From: Euryodendron excelsum | Taxonomy: Eukaryota; Streptophyta; Magnoliopsida; Ericales; Pentaphylacaceae | Assembly: GCA_033060915.1 (NCBI GenBank) | Contig: CM065383.1 | Location: forward strand, 14,520,001-14,584,000 | Reading direction: 5' to 3' | DNA length: 64,000 bases | Shown: positions 25,755 to 36,607 of the stretch, piece after piece | How positions within the stretch are numbered: position 1 is the first letter of the stretch | Layout: each line of letters opens with the position of its first letter | Program-made: the position numbers and the translations under genes | The notes under the pieces: generated by a model | What the model saw: only the letters and a program-made list of their open reading frames with translations | What the model was told of the DNA's origin: nothing | Databases searched by the model: none

Positions 25755-25915
25755 CCAGAGGAATGGGAGGCTACTGTTGGGGACTGACCATGAATTCTCC
25801 AGAACACGCCCAATGCTCGGGTACTCAGAGGAATGGGGGGCTACTGATGGAGACTGACAATGAATTTCCTTGACCAAGCCCCACGCTCGGGGTACTCAAA
25901 GGAATGGGAGACTAC
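25755..25915 (+). repeat. tandem PPT plus LTR-start units, right arm (three copies with the real one)
   Basis: GAATGGGAGGCTACTGTTGG, GAATGGGGGGCTACTGATGG and GAATGGGAGACTACTGATGG occur about 70-75 bp apart, each preceded by a GCTCGGGGTACTCAGAG-like string. Only the last (PPT at about 25902-25915) leads into a complete LTR at 25916. The others repeat the PPT, the junction and the first 20 or so bases of the LTR. Confidence 0.8.
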
Positions 25916-26563
25916 TGATGGGGCTGACCAGGAATACCGTAACGGCCCAACGGGAGAAAGCACACGGGCTGTTAGATTCAGCTGATGACGTAATGTGCAT
26001 TACAATGGTTGAGACTTCAGCACCAAACATGCTGATACCTCGGACTGTGCCCGAGCAAAACTGGTGAGATGGTGCCGATCATTCGTCCCACCAGCCACGC
26101 CAATGAAAGCCATCATTGGCAACCCAATCATGATAAAGTGCTCCCAATTCCAAGACACGACGTGTAGGAGGAGGCAGTCATCTCACTCACTTTGACACAC
26201 GCTTAAGGAAGCGTCACGTTTGGGGTTACACAACTATGCCTCCTATTATCTATCTTGCCACCAGTCAGAATCTCCAATGTCGCGCCGCCAAATGGAAAGA
26301 CAGTTGTCTCCCACCCTCTCTATGCATACAACGCCCTCTAGGGCTACCCGGGGGTCTGCCAATATAAAAGAAAAAATCATCTTCTCTAACAAGGTACGCA
26401 AGCATAAACCCTAGCTAAACCTTTGTTGAAATATCTCCAGAAACCTAACTTAGGTACCGGAGTGCCCTTGACAGGCATCACACCGGTGCCCTTCACCCTT
26501 TTCCCTTCTCAGATTATTGGAGCAGATCGTTGTTGGCCTGGGGACCGACTTACTGCATTATCA
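25916..26563 (+). repeat. LTR of element A, right arm (648 bp)
   Basis: Begins TGATGGGGCTGACCAGG and ends CTGCATTATCA. A PPT precedes it and a primer-binding site follows two bases after it, so it sits as the 3' LTR of the right-arm half and as the 5' LTR of the gag fragment. A TATAAAAG box lies at 26363-26370. The U5-side string AAGGTACGCAAGCATAAACC resembles the corresponding part of the element D LTR. Confidence 0.88.
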
Positions 26564-26565
26564 GC

Positions 26566-26583
26566 TGGCGTCGTATGTGGGAA
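26566..26583 (+). promoter_or_regulatory. primer-binding site of element A
   Basis: TGGCGTCGTATGTGGGAA starts two bases after the LTR. It corresponds in place and form to TGGCGCCGTCTATGGGAA of element D. The first bases TGGCG match the 3' end of plant tRNAs used by Tat/Athila-type elements; which tRNA is not decided here. Confidence 0.7.
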
Positions 26584-26602
26584 ACAATTGTTTTCCATTT
26601 TC

Positions 26603-28548
26603 ATGGTCGTCACCAGGTTTGGCACTTCACGCATTCCCTTATCCATGGCAGATCAAAACACCAACAGGGTCGCAGGTGACTAAAGCACCGACAGAGTTAC
26701 AGCCCTCGAAACCCGTATGGCCGATGTTATGGCCAATATGCAAATACTAATTACCCAAAAATCAGGAGTTGCTTCAACGACTCCCTGCTGCCCCCGCAGG
26801 AGAACAACCATCCAGAGCTCAACCGAAGAATGAAAGAAGTCACGCTAGGCAAGACGTGAACGAAGATCCCGTCTTACCTGGCGGCGGCATCCTGCCCCCC
26901 GGCGCTGTGCTACCACCCCGAAACGACCACGCTCCACCGGATGAAGCACAAAGCCGGGCCCTTGGCCCGCCGCTTCGACGTCACCCCCCAGCACACAGAA
27001 GAAAAAGGAGAAAAGGGGGGGACAATCCCCCGATTTGGGACGAGCATTTGAGAGCCCTCCAAGCCCAGATGACCAGGGTCATGGAGGCTGTGAAGACCAG
27101 AACTCCAAACTCCGAACACCGTTGAGGAGATGGTAAACAAAACCGACTCTCTGTTCACCTAGGCAATCATGCAGGTCCCCCTACCGCCTAAGTTCAAAAT
27201 GCCCATTATAGAGATGTTCGATGGCATGAAGGACCCATTGGACCACCTAAAGACCTACAAGGCCTTGATGCAGCTCCAAGCTGTCCCCGATGAGATTATG
27301 TGCCGCGCCTTCCCTGTCACTCTCAAAGGAGCAGCTAGAGTGTGGTTTAATCGGATTCAACCCTCCACTGTTAGTTCCTTCTTTCAGCTCAGCAAATTGT
27401 TCGTCGGACACTACATTAGAGTCCAGCGACAAAGGAGACTGGCGACCAGCCTTCTTAATGTGAAACAGAAGAAAGATGAAACTCTTCGAGAGTTTGTCAC
27501 CAGGTTTAACCTGGAAACCTTGGAGGTGGACGATGTTGACGACAAGGTCGCAGTCACCACTTTCATGAGCGGAATCAGGACCCACAAGTTCATGTTTTCG
27601 TTGGATAAGGAGCCTCCGAAGACTATGGCGGACCTCATGATCAAAGCCCAGAAGCATATGAATGCCGAGGATACGATGAACGCTAGATGGGAACGTGATG
27701 AGGGCGCCACTTCCCAGTCAGACAAAAAGAAGAGATCACCCGAAGGCAAAGACAACCAAGACAAAAAAGCCCCGAGGAGCGAGCGGATAGAAAGGGGGGA
27801 CCGACCGAGAAACCATTTCGCTGCCTTTGAGCGCAGTTTCACTCTGTTGACCATGTTGTTGGAGCACGTCCTGAATGAGATAAAAAATGACCCAGACCTA
27901 AAATGGCCTGGGAAGTTAAGGGGATCCCCAGAAGAGAGGAACCGAAGGAAGTACTGTCGATTCCACAGGGACCACGGCCACAACACAAACGATTGTTTCA
28001 ACCTTATGCAACAGATAGAGAACCTGATCAAGGAAGAGCGTTTGGGGAGGTACGTTGCTGGCCAACGGCAAGACAGAGCACGACTGGCCGAGCCGAAGAG
28101 CCCGGAAAGAGCCCCAACACACCAACGCCTGATCGTAGAGATAAGGGTCATCTCTGGGGGCTTTGGAGGTGGCAGCGAGTCTTCGTCCGCCAGAAAGAAC
28201 CATGTCAGGAGGGCAAAGCAAGCAGAAGTGTTCTCAGTAGACAGACCGAGCAAAAAGGCCCGACCAGACGTTCCGGACATAGTATTCACTGAGGACGAAG
28301 CTTCGGAGCTGAGTCACCCGCATGATGACGCCCTGGTGATCAGCGCCATCATCTCTAACTTCAGAACACGACGAATCCTCATCGACAGTGGTAGCTCGGC
28401 TAACATTTTGTTCTGGGGAGCCTTCAAGCAACTGCAGATACCGAGAGAGGCCCTGAAACCCGTGACATCCCCCCTTGTGGGGTTCACCGACAACCGGATC
28501 GTCCCCGTAGGCCCCATCATTTTCTGTTCTGTTCTGTTCAATTCATAA
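26603..28548 (+). pseudogene. gag and start of protease of element A, truncated
   Basis: Gag forms the retrotransposon particle and binds genomic RNA. The start MVVTRFGTSRIP is chosen because element D begins its gag with the like-positioned MVLTRSGISTIP. Two stops and frameshifts fall before 27165. The longest frame (27169-28548) carries the Retrotrans_gag domain (CRAFPVTLKGAARVWF near residue 50, LFVGHYIRVQRQRR near 90), a charged linker, and a zinc-knuckle variant CRFHRDHGHNTNDC (about 27951-27995). The aspartic protease begins with ILIDSGSSANILF (about 28375), which keeps the catalytic Asp. The match stops near 28515 and the frame runs into unrelated sequence after repeated TTCTG units. 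RT, RNase H and integrase are absent. Confidently gypsy-type, Tat lineage, by comparison with D. Confidence 0.88.
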
Positions 28549-28564
28549 CCAATCCTCCGGTAGT

Positions 28565-28770
28565 AATTCGTTAAGCTAGGCGTGCTTGAACTGGGACCAT
28601 GTATGAGGAAGTTGCTTTCTTGCTAGATTAGAATCCTTTCTGCAAAGATTTTACCATGTTTGCAATAACTCTAAATCTTAGGTATTGTAATGACAATTAC
28701 CCTACACTTGGCTTGTCTTGTTGCAGAATCTTATCAAGTTGCTTTCCATTTATAACACTTTTTGCAAGTT
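28565..28770 (+). repeat. dispersed repeat, inverted relative to 43380-43570
   Basis: The series CTTGAACTGGGACCATGT, GATTTTACCATGTTTGCAAT and TATTGTAATGACAATTACCC matches the reverse complement of 43380-43570 with many substitutions. Both copies hold a short frame starting MF..ALNL.Y. Origin unknown; it may be an old transposon or a duplicated gene flank. Confidence 0.6.
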
Positions 28771-29128
28771 GTCCACATTGTGATATTTTGTGCTTCTACT
28801 CTCAAATCGTTCCGGACTGTTACGAGATTCTTACAGCATGGTCCACCTGAGTTTTGACAAATAATAAAAGGAACAAACGAAACGGGGAGAGAAGTAGCAG
28901 ACTACATATCCAATCTCTGAATTGCCTAATAAAATAGTAACTGATGTACTTTCTCTAGAATGGTTCTTCAAAAATTGTCATTTGTGTAGCTTTGTATGAT
29001 TAGAAAGTTGTATGTGTTTTTGTAAACTATGCCCTAACCAATTGAAGAAATGTTCTTGTTCATCGAATTCTGACAATGCATCTATAGTGTTTGCATTTTC
29101 TTTTTCAAGGTTGGTTTTTTTTTCTTTT

Positions 29129-29155
29129 GGGGTGAGGGGTGGGGGGGTTGGAGGG
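29129..29155 (+). other. G-quadruplex-type motif
   Basis: GGGG, GGGG, a run of seven G and GGG are separated by one to five bases on the plus strand, meeting the usual four-run G4 pattern. No adjacent gene gives it a context. Confidence 0.6.
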
Positions 29156-29362
29156 TGCCTTTTAGTTTTGAGTCTAAATTCTGTACAAAACTAAGCCTGG
29201 AAGTAATGAGGATTTTGATGACCATCTTGATTCAGGGGTTCTACTGCTCATTGTTTGTTTCTTATAGGATTCATTCACTGAACTTTTTTGCTTGGACTAT
29301 ACAATATTGTGTACGAACTGAAACTTATAGGGTTGCAATTATGCAGCATCAGAATTATATAG

Positions 29363-30251
29363 TGTAGGTACAAGTGTCCATCTCCGCTCCGTACAAGGAC
29401 ACTCAGCTAACTGACCACTCCTCTGTACCGCTCCTCCTCCCACGCTTGACTCCATGGCCAGTCTACTAAAGCGACGTGTGCACCAAGTTGGCTCACCCAC
29501 CGAGGAAAGTGCGAAGAGCGCCTCCTCTGAGCTAAGACATCGAAGAGGCCCCTCGCCTACAGGTGACCTCGGGACACCTCCTCCGCAACGTCTGCTCATG
29601 CTTTCGCACTCGGTACCTTCTGGCTCGGCCATGGAACCTCTCCGCCGAGCGCATCTCCATACTTAGAATAATTCTCCAAAACCAAGCGTATCTCCATAAC
29701 CTAGGTTAGGAGCAGAACCTAGATACCTCCGCACGGGATCATTAGGAGACAAGTAAATTAGAGGCTAGATTTGAGGGTTCGCCGAGGGGCCTTGCCTCTC
29801 CGGCCGGTCTTAGAGCGAGAAGAATCTCCAAGCAAACGATAAAGCTTATTTAATGCCTGAGCCGCTTGAATCACTGACATCACTGCCACCCACAGAGTCG
29901 CAAAGTTGACATTTAAAATGTTGGTCTTCGAGAAGCCCTCAGATTGAGGAGCCAATCAGCAAGGGCCTCCACTCAGGTCTAAGGAGCCAATCACCGAATA
30001 CCTCGAAAGTTGAAGAACCAATCATGGAGTACCTCTGTTCCCTATATAAAGGGAACCTTCATTCACCATTGACGAGATTTTCATTCCACATTGAATGATT
30101 ACCACCAACATCTCCAGAATTTCTTCAAGTTCTTTGGGACACTGCCACTCTCTCTCTTTCTAGTACCGCCTCAACTCTCTCTACTCCACCTCCGGTGGTC
30201 CTCCGCCTAGACAACGCTTGCCGTTAACTTCTCAGAAGATCACCCTCTACA
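29363..30251 (+). mobile_element. probable solo LTR (889 bp)
   Basis: A GC-rich block in AT-rich surroundings begins TGTAGGTAC and ends CTCTACA, so TGTAG and CTACA form inverted termini. A strong TATATAAA lies at 30043-30050, followed by pyrimidine-rich leader-like sequence. No coding frame, PBS or second copy is present. The flanking five bases do not match, so the exact ends or an intact target duplication are not proven. Orientation is taken from the TATA box. Confidence 0.5.
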
Positions 30252-30654
30252 GGTTTGACCACTCGCCTCCTACACCACTCCACACACATATAGCAAGAAA
30301 AGTAAAATTTTTTGTCATCGTATGATCTTGATGTTTTCTCTTATTCAAAATATTTACTAGCAACACAATCTTTTTATCTAGATATACCTTATTGGCCAGA
30401 TTGTATATAAAAGTAGCACCTTGATTCAAACACATGTTTTTGATAAGATATATGACATGATGTATCCGATACCTTCTTGGTGTTCATATTTGTTGTTTAT
30501 ACTCAGTATTAGTTTCTTTGTTAGAAACAAAATTGCATATTCAGTAACACGTGTTCACCACTGTTGATCTACTTGGTTAGAACACAATGTTCAGACAAAA
30601 ATTTCTCTTTTTCATTTGTTTTGTTATCTTGTTTTATCATATTTTCATGTTGTA

Positions 30655-30738
30655 GTGGATGTTGGTTGTGTCACAGGCATTCTTTCTAGTATTTGTACTC
30701 AAGCTGGTGTCAAATGAGTAAGGTTTCTTGTAGCTAAC
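30655..30738 (+). pseudogene. protein arginine methyltransferase exon relic
   Basis: After a pyrimidine-rich stretch and TAG, the frame reads VDVGCVTGILSSICTQAGVK, then TGA at 30715, then VRFLVAN. PRMT proteins carry the SAM-binding motif I as VDVGCGTGILSIFCAQAGA. The second Gly of the motif is replaced by Val and a stop follows. No other PRMT exon was recognised nearby, so this is an isolated fragment. Confidence 0.6.
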
Positions 30739-32711
30739 ACTGTTTGAACTTGCTTCAATGGTTTCATATGATGGATTGATTAGTTCCTACTCTGTGCAAA
30801 ACTTTCTCCCAAGATGATAAATTAGGGATAATCCGTGCCTATGGCACTCATAAACAAAAATATGAGGAAATTTTGTTTCACTTGCAAGACTTAGAGACTC
30901 AGCTCAGGTAGTACGGAGTTAGGAAATTCATCTAAGAGGAAAATTTATTTTTGGTAATGAACAAAAACTATTTAAGGTAGTTATTTATAATTTCAATGAG
31001 CCATGTTGAGAAACCTTTCTAAAGCTAATATGAAAAAAGAAAAGAAGTTTATAAAATTTTGAGGGTGCAACTGCCCCATCTAGGCCTACGTGGCTCTTTG
31101 GTAGATCAAAATTTAATGTAATAGACTTAGGATCAAAATTCCAAAATATTTTCAATAAGTTGGATGAAAAAGACAACTAATTAAATGAATCAAGCTGAAA
31201 AAAAACTGCAACCAGTTAATTGAGTGCATTCAAAGTTAAAACTAAAGAATGAGATAGCCAAACCTCACAACTTCTCATGAACAGCATCCCAAAAAGGATG
31301 TGCTCGATTACCCAGTAAAAATTAGAAAAAAAAATGTTTTGCAAGACATTTCTTCAAATGCAACAAAAAATAATAAAAAAAGAAAACTTGATTTCAATTA
31401 AGGATTCCGACTGAAGTATAGTAAATCAATTGGCCTAAACATAAGCTAAACCTGTTTAATAATTTAAATTTCGAAGTTTCTTTCAATATTATTTGCCACT
31501 AAATAGTTATCAATTTAATAAACCAAACTCACCAAGTTCAAATAAGTAACTTCAGTGTACAGATAATGCAATGTTTCATACCCGTCTTAGGTAATGTGCA
31601 CGGATCCATCGAGGAATGACCATTAACCACGTGACCATGAACAGGCATCCGTTTCTCGTCTGCTATCCTTGACATCCAATATGCCGGTGGGAGTGATAAA
31701 CCAAAGATATTAGATGCATTCATTAGAGAACAAAAGCAAAAATTAATAGTCTCCTCCAAAATGCAGAAAATAAAACTAAGTATTAACCAAGAAAGGAAAA
31801 AAATAAGACTGATAGTTTAGTCACCAAAGAAAGGGTATCAGCAACTATACGGTACCACCTGGGTGTTGTTTCCAATACTAAACCAAAAGGAGCGAAGATA
31901 TTATAGTTAGGCCTTAACAACAAAGTTATCAAATATAAAACAAAAGGATTTCTGTTAAATTAACCAAAATGAAACAAAACAACGAATTGGGGCCAAAAAA
32001 AAAGAAAAGGAAATGAAGACAAACCTTTTATCGCCGTAAATGACATTGACTTGCAAGATGGGAACAACCAGAGCAGCCCCCAAGATTCTTCTGCGCGGTT
32101 CATCCCACCGTCACCACCGTCATCAGATTCTTTGCCCCCTGTCTCCCCACTTCATTTTCTTTTATTCAATAAAATCATAACATAGCCTATAACCCAACCC
32201 ATCAGGTTGCTTCCAAAACAACTCTGTTATTTGGCGCAACACCAAGGGGTGTGAACTCCGAACCCATTTGAGACTGAGGAGTCTTGTAGAAAAAATCAAA
32301 CAGGGGTTGGGCAAGAATGGTAGCACTAGGCTGAACCACATATTCAGCATTTCAAAGAAAAGCACAAAGCTTTAGACACAAAACCAAAACCTTGGGTCCT
32401 AATATACAATGCTTATTTGGAGAAATAAGCAGAGATTAGAGTGAGGAAGATAAGAGAGAGAGAGCTCATTATCTGCATGGGAACTAAATACATGCTTGCT
32501 TCTTCATTTTTGCCAGTTCAGACATGCAATAAGAGCCATTCAGAACCATCTCTGTTTATGGTTGAGCTTTTCATTGGCTCTCTTGGAGAGCTTAGAGAGA
32601 GAAAATATAGAGAGAGGAGAGAGATAAGAGGTAGAAGTGTGATTTCAAAGTTCTAGAGGAGATGGTGGCTGCGTTAGCCGTTCTGCCACGGAGGAGGAAG
32701 AAGAAGGCAAG

Positions 32712-32713
<2 letters not shown>

Positions 32714-32752
<39 letters not shown>
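32714..32752. repeat. (GA)n microsatellite
   Basis: Nearly 20 uninterrupted GA units, visible directly. Confidence 0.95.
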
Positions 32753-32757
<5 letters not shown>

Positions 32758-34462
32758 ATTTCAAATGTTGAACCGCAAAAGCAAAGGCAGCAGGAAGTAA
32801 AAGCAAGCACCAGACCCACAGGAGTAAATGATGCAACCGTTGGATAAAAGTAAAGGCATCAGAAAGCATTTAATGCTCTCTTTGTTGCAGTCGTACAAAA
32901 CATACGCAAGGTGAAGAGGCGTGCTGCAAATTAATCTGAACTGTTGAATTTATAACCAATCTCAATACCAACCGTTGGAGTGTTTTATTGGTGTCTGTGA
33001 GAAGCAATGGCAGTTTCAGGTGGGATTTTGTAGCCGAAAAGATCAGCTCTAAAGCAATCTGGGCCATTGAATTAAACCAAAACTCAAGGTCATCTGTTAG
33101 ATTTATTTGTCTCTAGGACATTTTGAAAAAATAAAGCTAAGATGTAAGTTAGATGTATTTTTTTATGGCTGTTGTTAGTCTTGTCTGGAATGAATGTTTT
33201 CGGTAACTACTGATTGAAACAAAGATGCGTAGGGAAATATAAATAGCAGACAATGCAACCCAAAAAACAATGAATATTTAGGATGTGAATAACATCTTTG
33301 CAGTGTCCAGATGAAAAGAGTGTAATTTTCATCACACACTCTCCTTGAAACCTTGTAGCAATGATACTCCCGTTTGTGCTGAACATGGAATTGTTGGTTG
33401 ATGGTTGAGATAAGCTTCATGTTGATGGAAGCTTGTGGCAAATTGGAACCCAGAGGGTAACAACTCTAGTTCACGTTTTTAAAGACAAAAGGAATTATAG
33501 CTACAATTGTTGTGAATTTTTTTACAGGAATTATTTGTTGTATTGTCAAAATTATTTTACTATATTTAATTGTATTATTATTTTATCTCAAAAGTCATAC
33601 AAATATTTTTCTGTGAAATTGTAGCATCCATGGTCAAATACTCAATTTTCTTGTGTTTTTATCAATATGTTATTTTCCGACTGTTATTATTTTGCCATTT
33701 GATGTCTTTTTCCTTTGCAGAAGTGTGCTTTTTAGGGGTTTCAACCCAAATCCACATTGTTTCTCCGCATATATTGGTCATTGTTCTCTATTATTTGATG
33801 TTGCACTTAATGCTTGAATTTTGTATTCTAATTTTTTAATGGCTGTTCTTTGTATTTTTTTTTCCCTATTATTATAGTTTGGTGCAAAAGACCACTATTC
33901 AGTAGATGTGTATTTTGTATTTCTGCTGAATTCTTTTGGATTATGTTTTACCTCAAAGTTCAAATCTTTTGGCCATGAGCACATTTGGGTCTATTCTGTA
34001 TGTGAAGGTGCATTTTTTGTATCGACACCTCATTTTTTGTGCTGCTCTTTGATTACTGTTCTTCATGATATTGAAAATATTAAACTTTGAAGTTGTGACT
34101 GTCTTCAAATTGTTAAGCTTATAGGAGCTTCTGTATAAACAGTGAGTTATTGATATAAATTCATTAATCTGAGAAGTGTAAATTCTAATTTCATATGAAT
34201 TACTCATCTTTGGCACTGTCTTTAACTGGCTGGAATTCTGCAACTTGTCTAAATCCCTAATATCTTGTTATTCTTTATTTGGATCAAAGTATACCTCATG
34301 TTGTTTCTTTTCCATAGATATTGGTGATTGAATAGGATATATACATTATCTCCAAATTATGAGTTTATGCATGCTGTGGTTTTTGTGTTTTCATTTTGCC
34401 ACCATATGGTCTAAGGCCTGTAAATGTGTTATGGTATGATACTAACTATGGTGTTCTTGCAG

Positions 34463-34554
34463 GGTAACCTACAAGTTGCAAGTGTTTATGCTGGAGATAA
34501 ATGTGTACAACTGAAAGGCCTGGACATTGTTGCCAAGTTGAATAAATATTTGAG
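34463..34554 (+). other. unrecognised exon-like segment
   Basis: A 92-bp open stretch preceded by TTCTTGCAG and followed by GTTGTT. It reads GNLQVASVYAGDKCVQLKG and continues to NKYLR. The composition looks protein-like, but I do not recognise the family. It lies 2.1 kb upstream of the SnRK2 relic and may or may not belong to it. Confidence 0.25.
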
Positions 34555-36607
34555 GTTGTTAACCCTTTCCTGTTGTCTGTCCATCACTAAGATATGGTTC
34601 TGAGCACTTAATTCAGAGAGAGATAAAGAGAAAGAGAGGAAATGAAAATATAATAAGAAAGAAGAAGTAAAAGAGTGAGTCCCTTAACAGTGGTACAGAT
34701 CGTCACCTTATTCACTTAACAGTTTAATCTAAGAAACTGTTTCTTTGGTCACAGCATCAAAATCAATTAAGTTTTTTTTCTTTCTTTCCTGGGTTTAAGG
34801 ATTTAATGGTATAAGGGGTGTGCGCCTTTTTTTTTTTTTTTTGTGTGCAATTTGACAATAAGAGTTGCTGGTTCTCTAGAAGAGTATGTAATTTGTTTTT
34901 ATATCTTAAAGCAGGACTTTGATCGGTGATCACATATCATTGGCTAAATTTTAAACAAAAAAATGTTTTTCCTTTTTATTTTTGAACATTTTGTCTTTGT
35001 ACTGATATGAAGTGAGAATAAAAAATTAGGGACCATAAATCATTACAAACTAGTTAGTGGTTCTGTCAGTAGATCAATAGTTGATTGTGTTCTGATGGAC
35101 TGAAGAGACATAGGGGTCACCATAAGCTGGCTAAAAAAGATGGTCAAAAGTTGGTGACAGTAGTTGACCGATGAGGATTAGGCATTTAGAAAAGATGGCC
35201 ACTGGAAAATTAGCCGGTGGACAAGAAGTTCATGTGGCTTCTGGAAATTCATGAGGGAAAGAAATAAAAAGTTTGATTAATCTCCAATAAATGGCACTAA
35301 CTGCTTTATACATTGGCTATGTTTTTACTGCTGCTGTAATCTCATTGCTGGGGAAGTGCTCCCTCATATCTATTTTCCGTCCATTGACAATATGAGATCT
35401 TGTTAAAAATGACTTGTTCTTGTTCAATGCAAATTCACCCATCAAAAAAAGGGAAGAAGAAGATATAGATGGGAGAGGACCACAAACTGAATCGAGCCAC
35501 TCGAGGTTGGCTTGGTAAAAAGCTTGCTTGAGCTTGTTTGATATGGAAAATGGGCAAAGTCCAAACTTGAAGACAGAGCTCGTTATTTGAGCAAGTTCCG
35601 AGCTCAATCAGACCCCTGGCTCGATCAGAGGGTATATTGTAATTTTACACAACCCTATGGTCATTCCTTATATTTAATAACCTGCTGATATGTCACATCA
35701 ATAAGTTTTCTGTCCGTTTCTTTGAAGTCAATTTAGAAGTACAAGACAACCCACTGAGATTGATTGGCACAAGACAAACCAGTCATTGACTAACCAATAA
35801 AAACATCACAACAAAGCATGAAGTAGTGGCCTTTGCTTAAAATTTGAAACTATTTGCCTTTAGATTCTATGAGCCTGTAGGAGGCAACCTTGAAAAAGTT
35901 TGGTTTGTTTACAAGTGAGCTTGAACACAGCATTCACAATCCTAACTGAGCTCGAGCTTCAAACCTCATCATCGAGCTGAGCTTGAGCACATCACTATTC
36001 GGCTCAGTTTGGCTTGATTACACCCTTAGAGAGACTCTTTCTTCATCTGAGCATTTTCTATTGATAGAAGTTGGATCACAATTTGAATTTTTATGTTTGG
36101 AATTTGAATTTCAATAGGAGTGTGGGGAAAGATTAGTCAGCATAACATTGCCAAAGGAGATAGATCAAAGTGTGTACTTTGTTACTAATTTTACTATTAG
36201 ACTTATTTCTTTATCAGTTTTTCAACAATGATTATTGTAATTCTTTATCTTTATAAAGTTAATGTAAAGGTTGGTGAATGGAGCACTAACAGCAAATGAA
36301 ATTAAAGATCCTAAACTTGCATATAGGATGATTCCATAAGTGTTAAGCCTGCAGTTTTATATGTGGTTTAGTTCTTGCAGTACGTTTTCTATTTTGTTAT
36401 ATCTGAGTTGAATTTTTTATGTGCCTTAGTGATGTTGCAGCTGGAATCAAAGAAGACAATATGACACTGGCACATCCACCATCTTGATACAGATGAAAGT
36501 CCGGCCTGGTCCTCTTAGGAGTTATGCAAATTAACGGAATCAAATTAATGGTTTTACGCAAGTTAACTTTACTTCTGAATTTTCAATTATATTCTTTGGT
36601 TTTACAG

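Larger units (their letters stand above)
19109..26563. repeat. element A: large inverted repeat of two retrotransposon 3' halves
   Basis: 19109-22532 is similar, base for base over most of its length, to the reverse complement of 22645-26563. Each arm holds an LTR at its outer end, then duplicated PPT/LTR-start units, then an additional ORF pointing toward the centre. Sequence between the arms is only about 110 bp. Arms are not identical. The left lacks the aORF start region and about 200 bp that the right keeps (around 24540-24730). Single-base differences are frequent. The structure could come from two inverted insertions, or from one inverted duplication. A transcript through it could fold into long double-stranded RNA. 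Confidence 0.85.
28549..29362. other. AT-rich interval after the truncated gag
   Basis: No gene is supported. It contains one arm of a dispersed inverted repeat (28565-28770) and a G-rich tract at 29129-29155. Confidence 0.55.
30739..36607. other. AT-rich intergenic region with weak exon-like segments
   Basis: No complete gene is supported. Weak candidates: a plus-strand frame near 30800-30911 (starting DDKLGIIRAYGTH) ending in TAG; a minus-strand frame at 31538-31759; a minus-strand first-exon-like segment near 32030-32095 with GT after AAAAG; and a splice-bordered plus-strand segment at 34463-34554. A GA microsatellite lies at 32714-32752 and a poly-T tract near 34827-34843. Confidence 0.5.

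Noticed and set aside
27411..28289. 292-codon frame on the minus strand opposite the gag of element A
   Set aside because: It is a shadow of the gag frame; composition is what the complement of a charged coding sequence gives.
32592..32869. Ser/Leu-rich frames at 32.6-32.9 kb
   Set aside because: Produced by the GA microsatellite.
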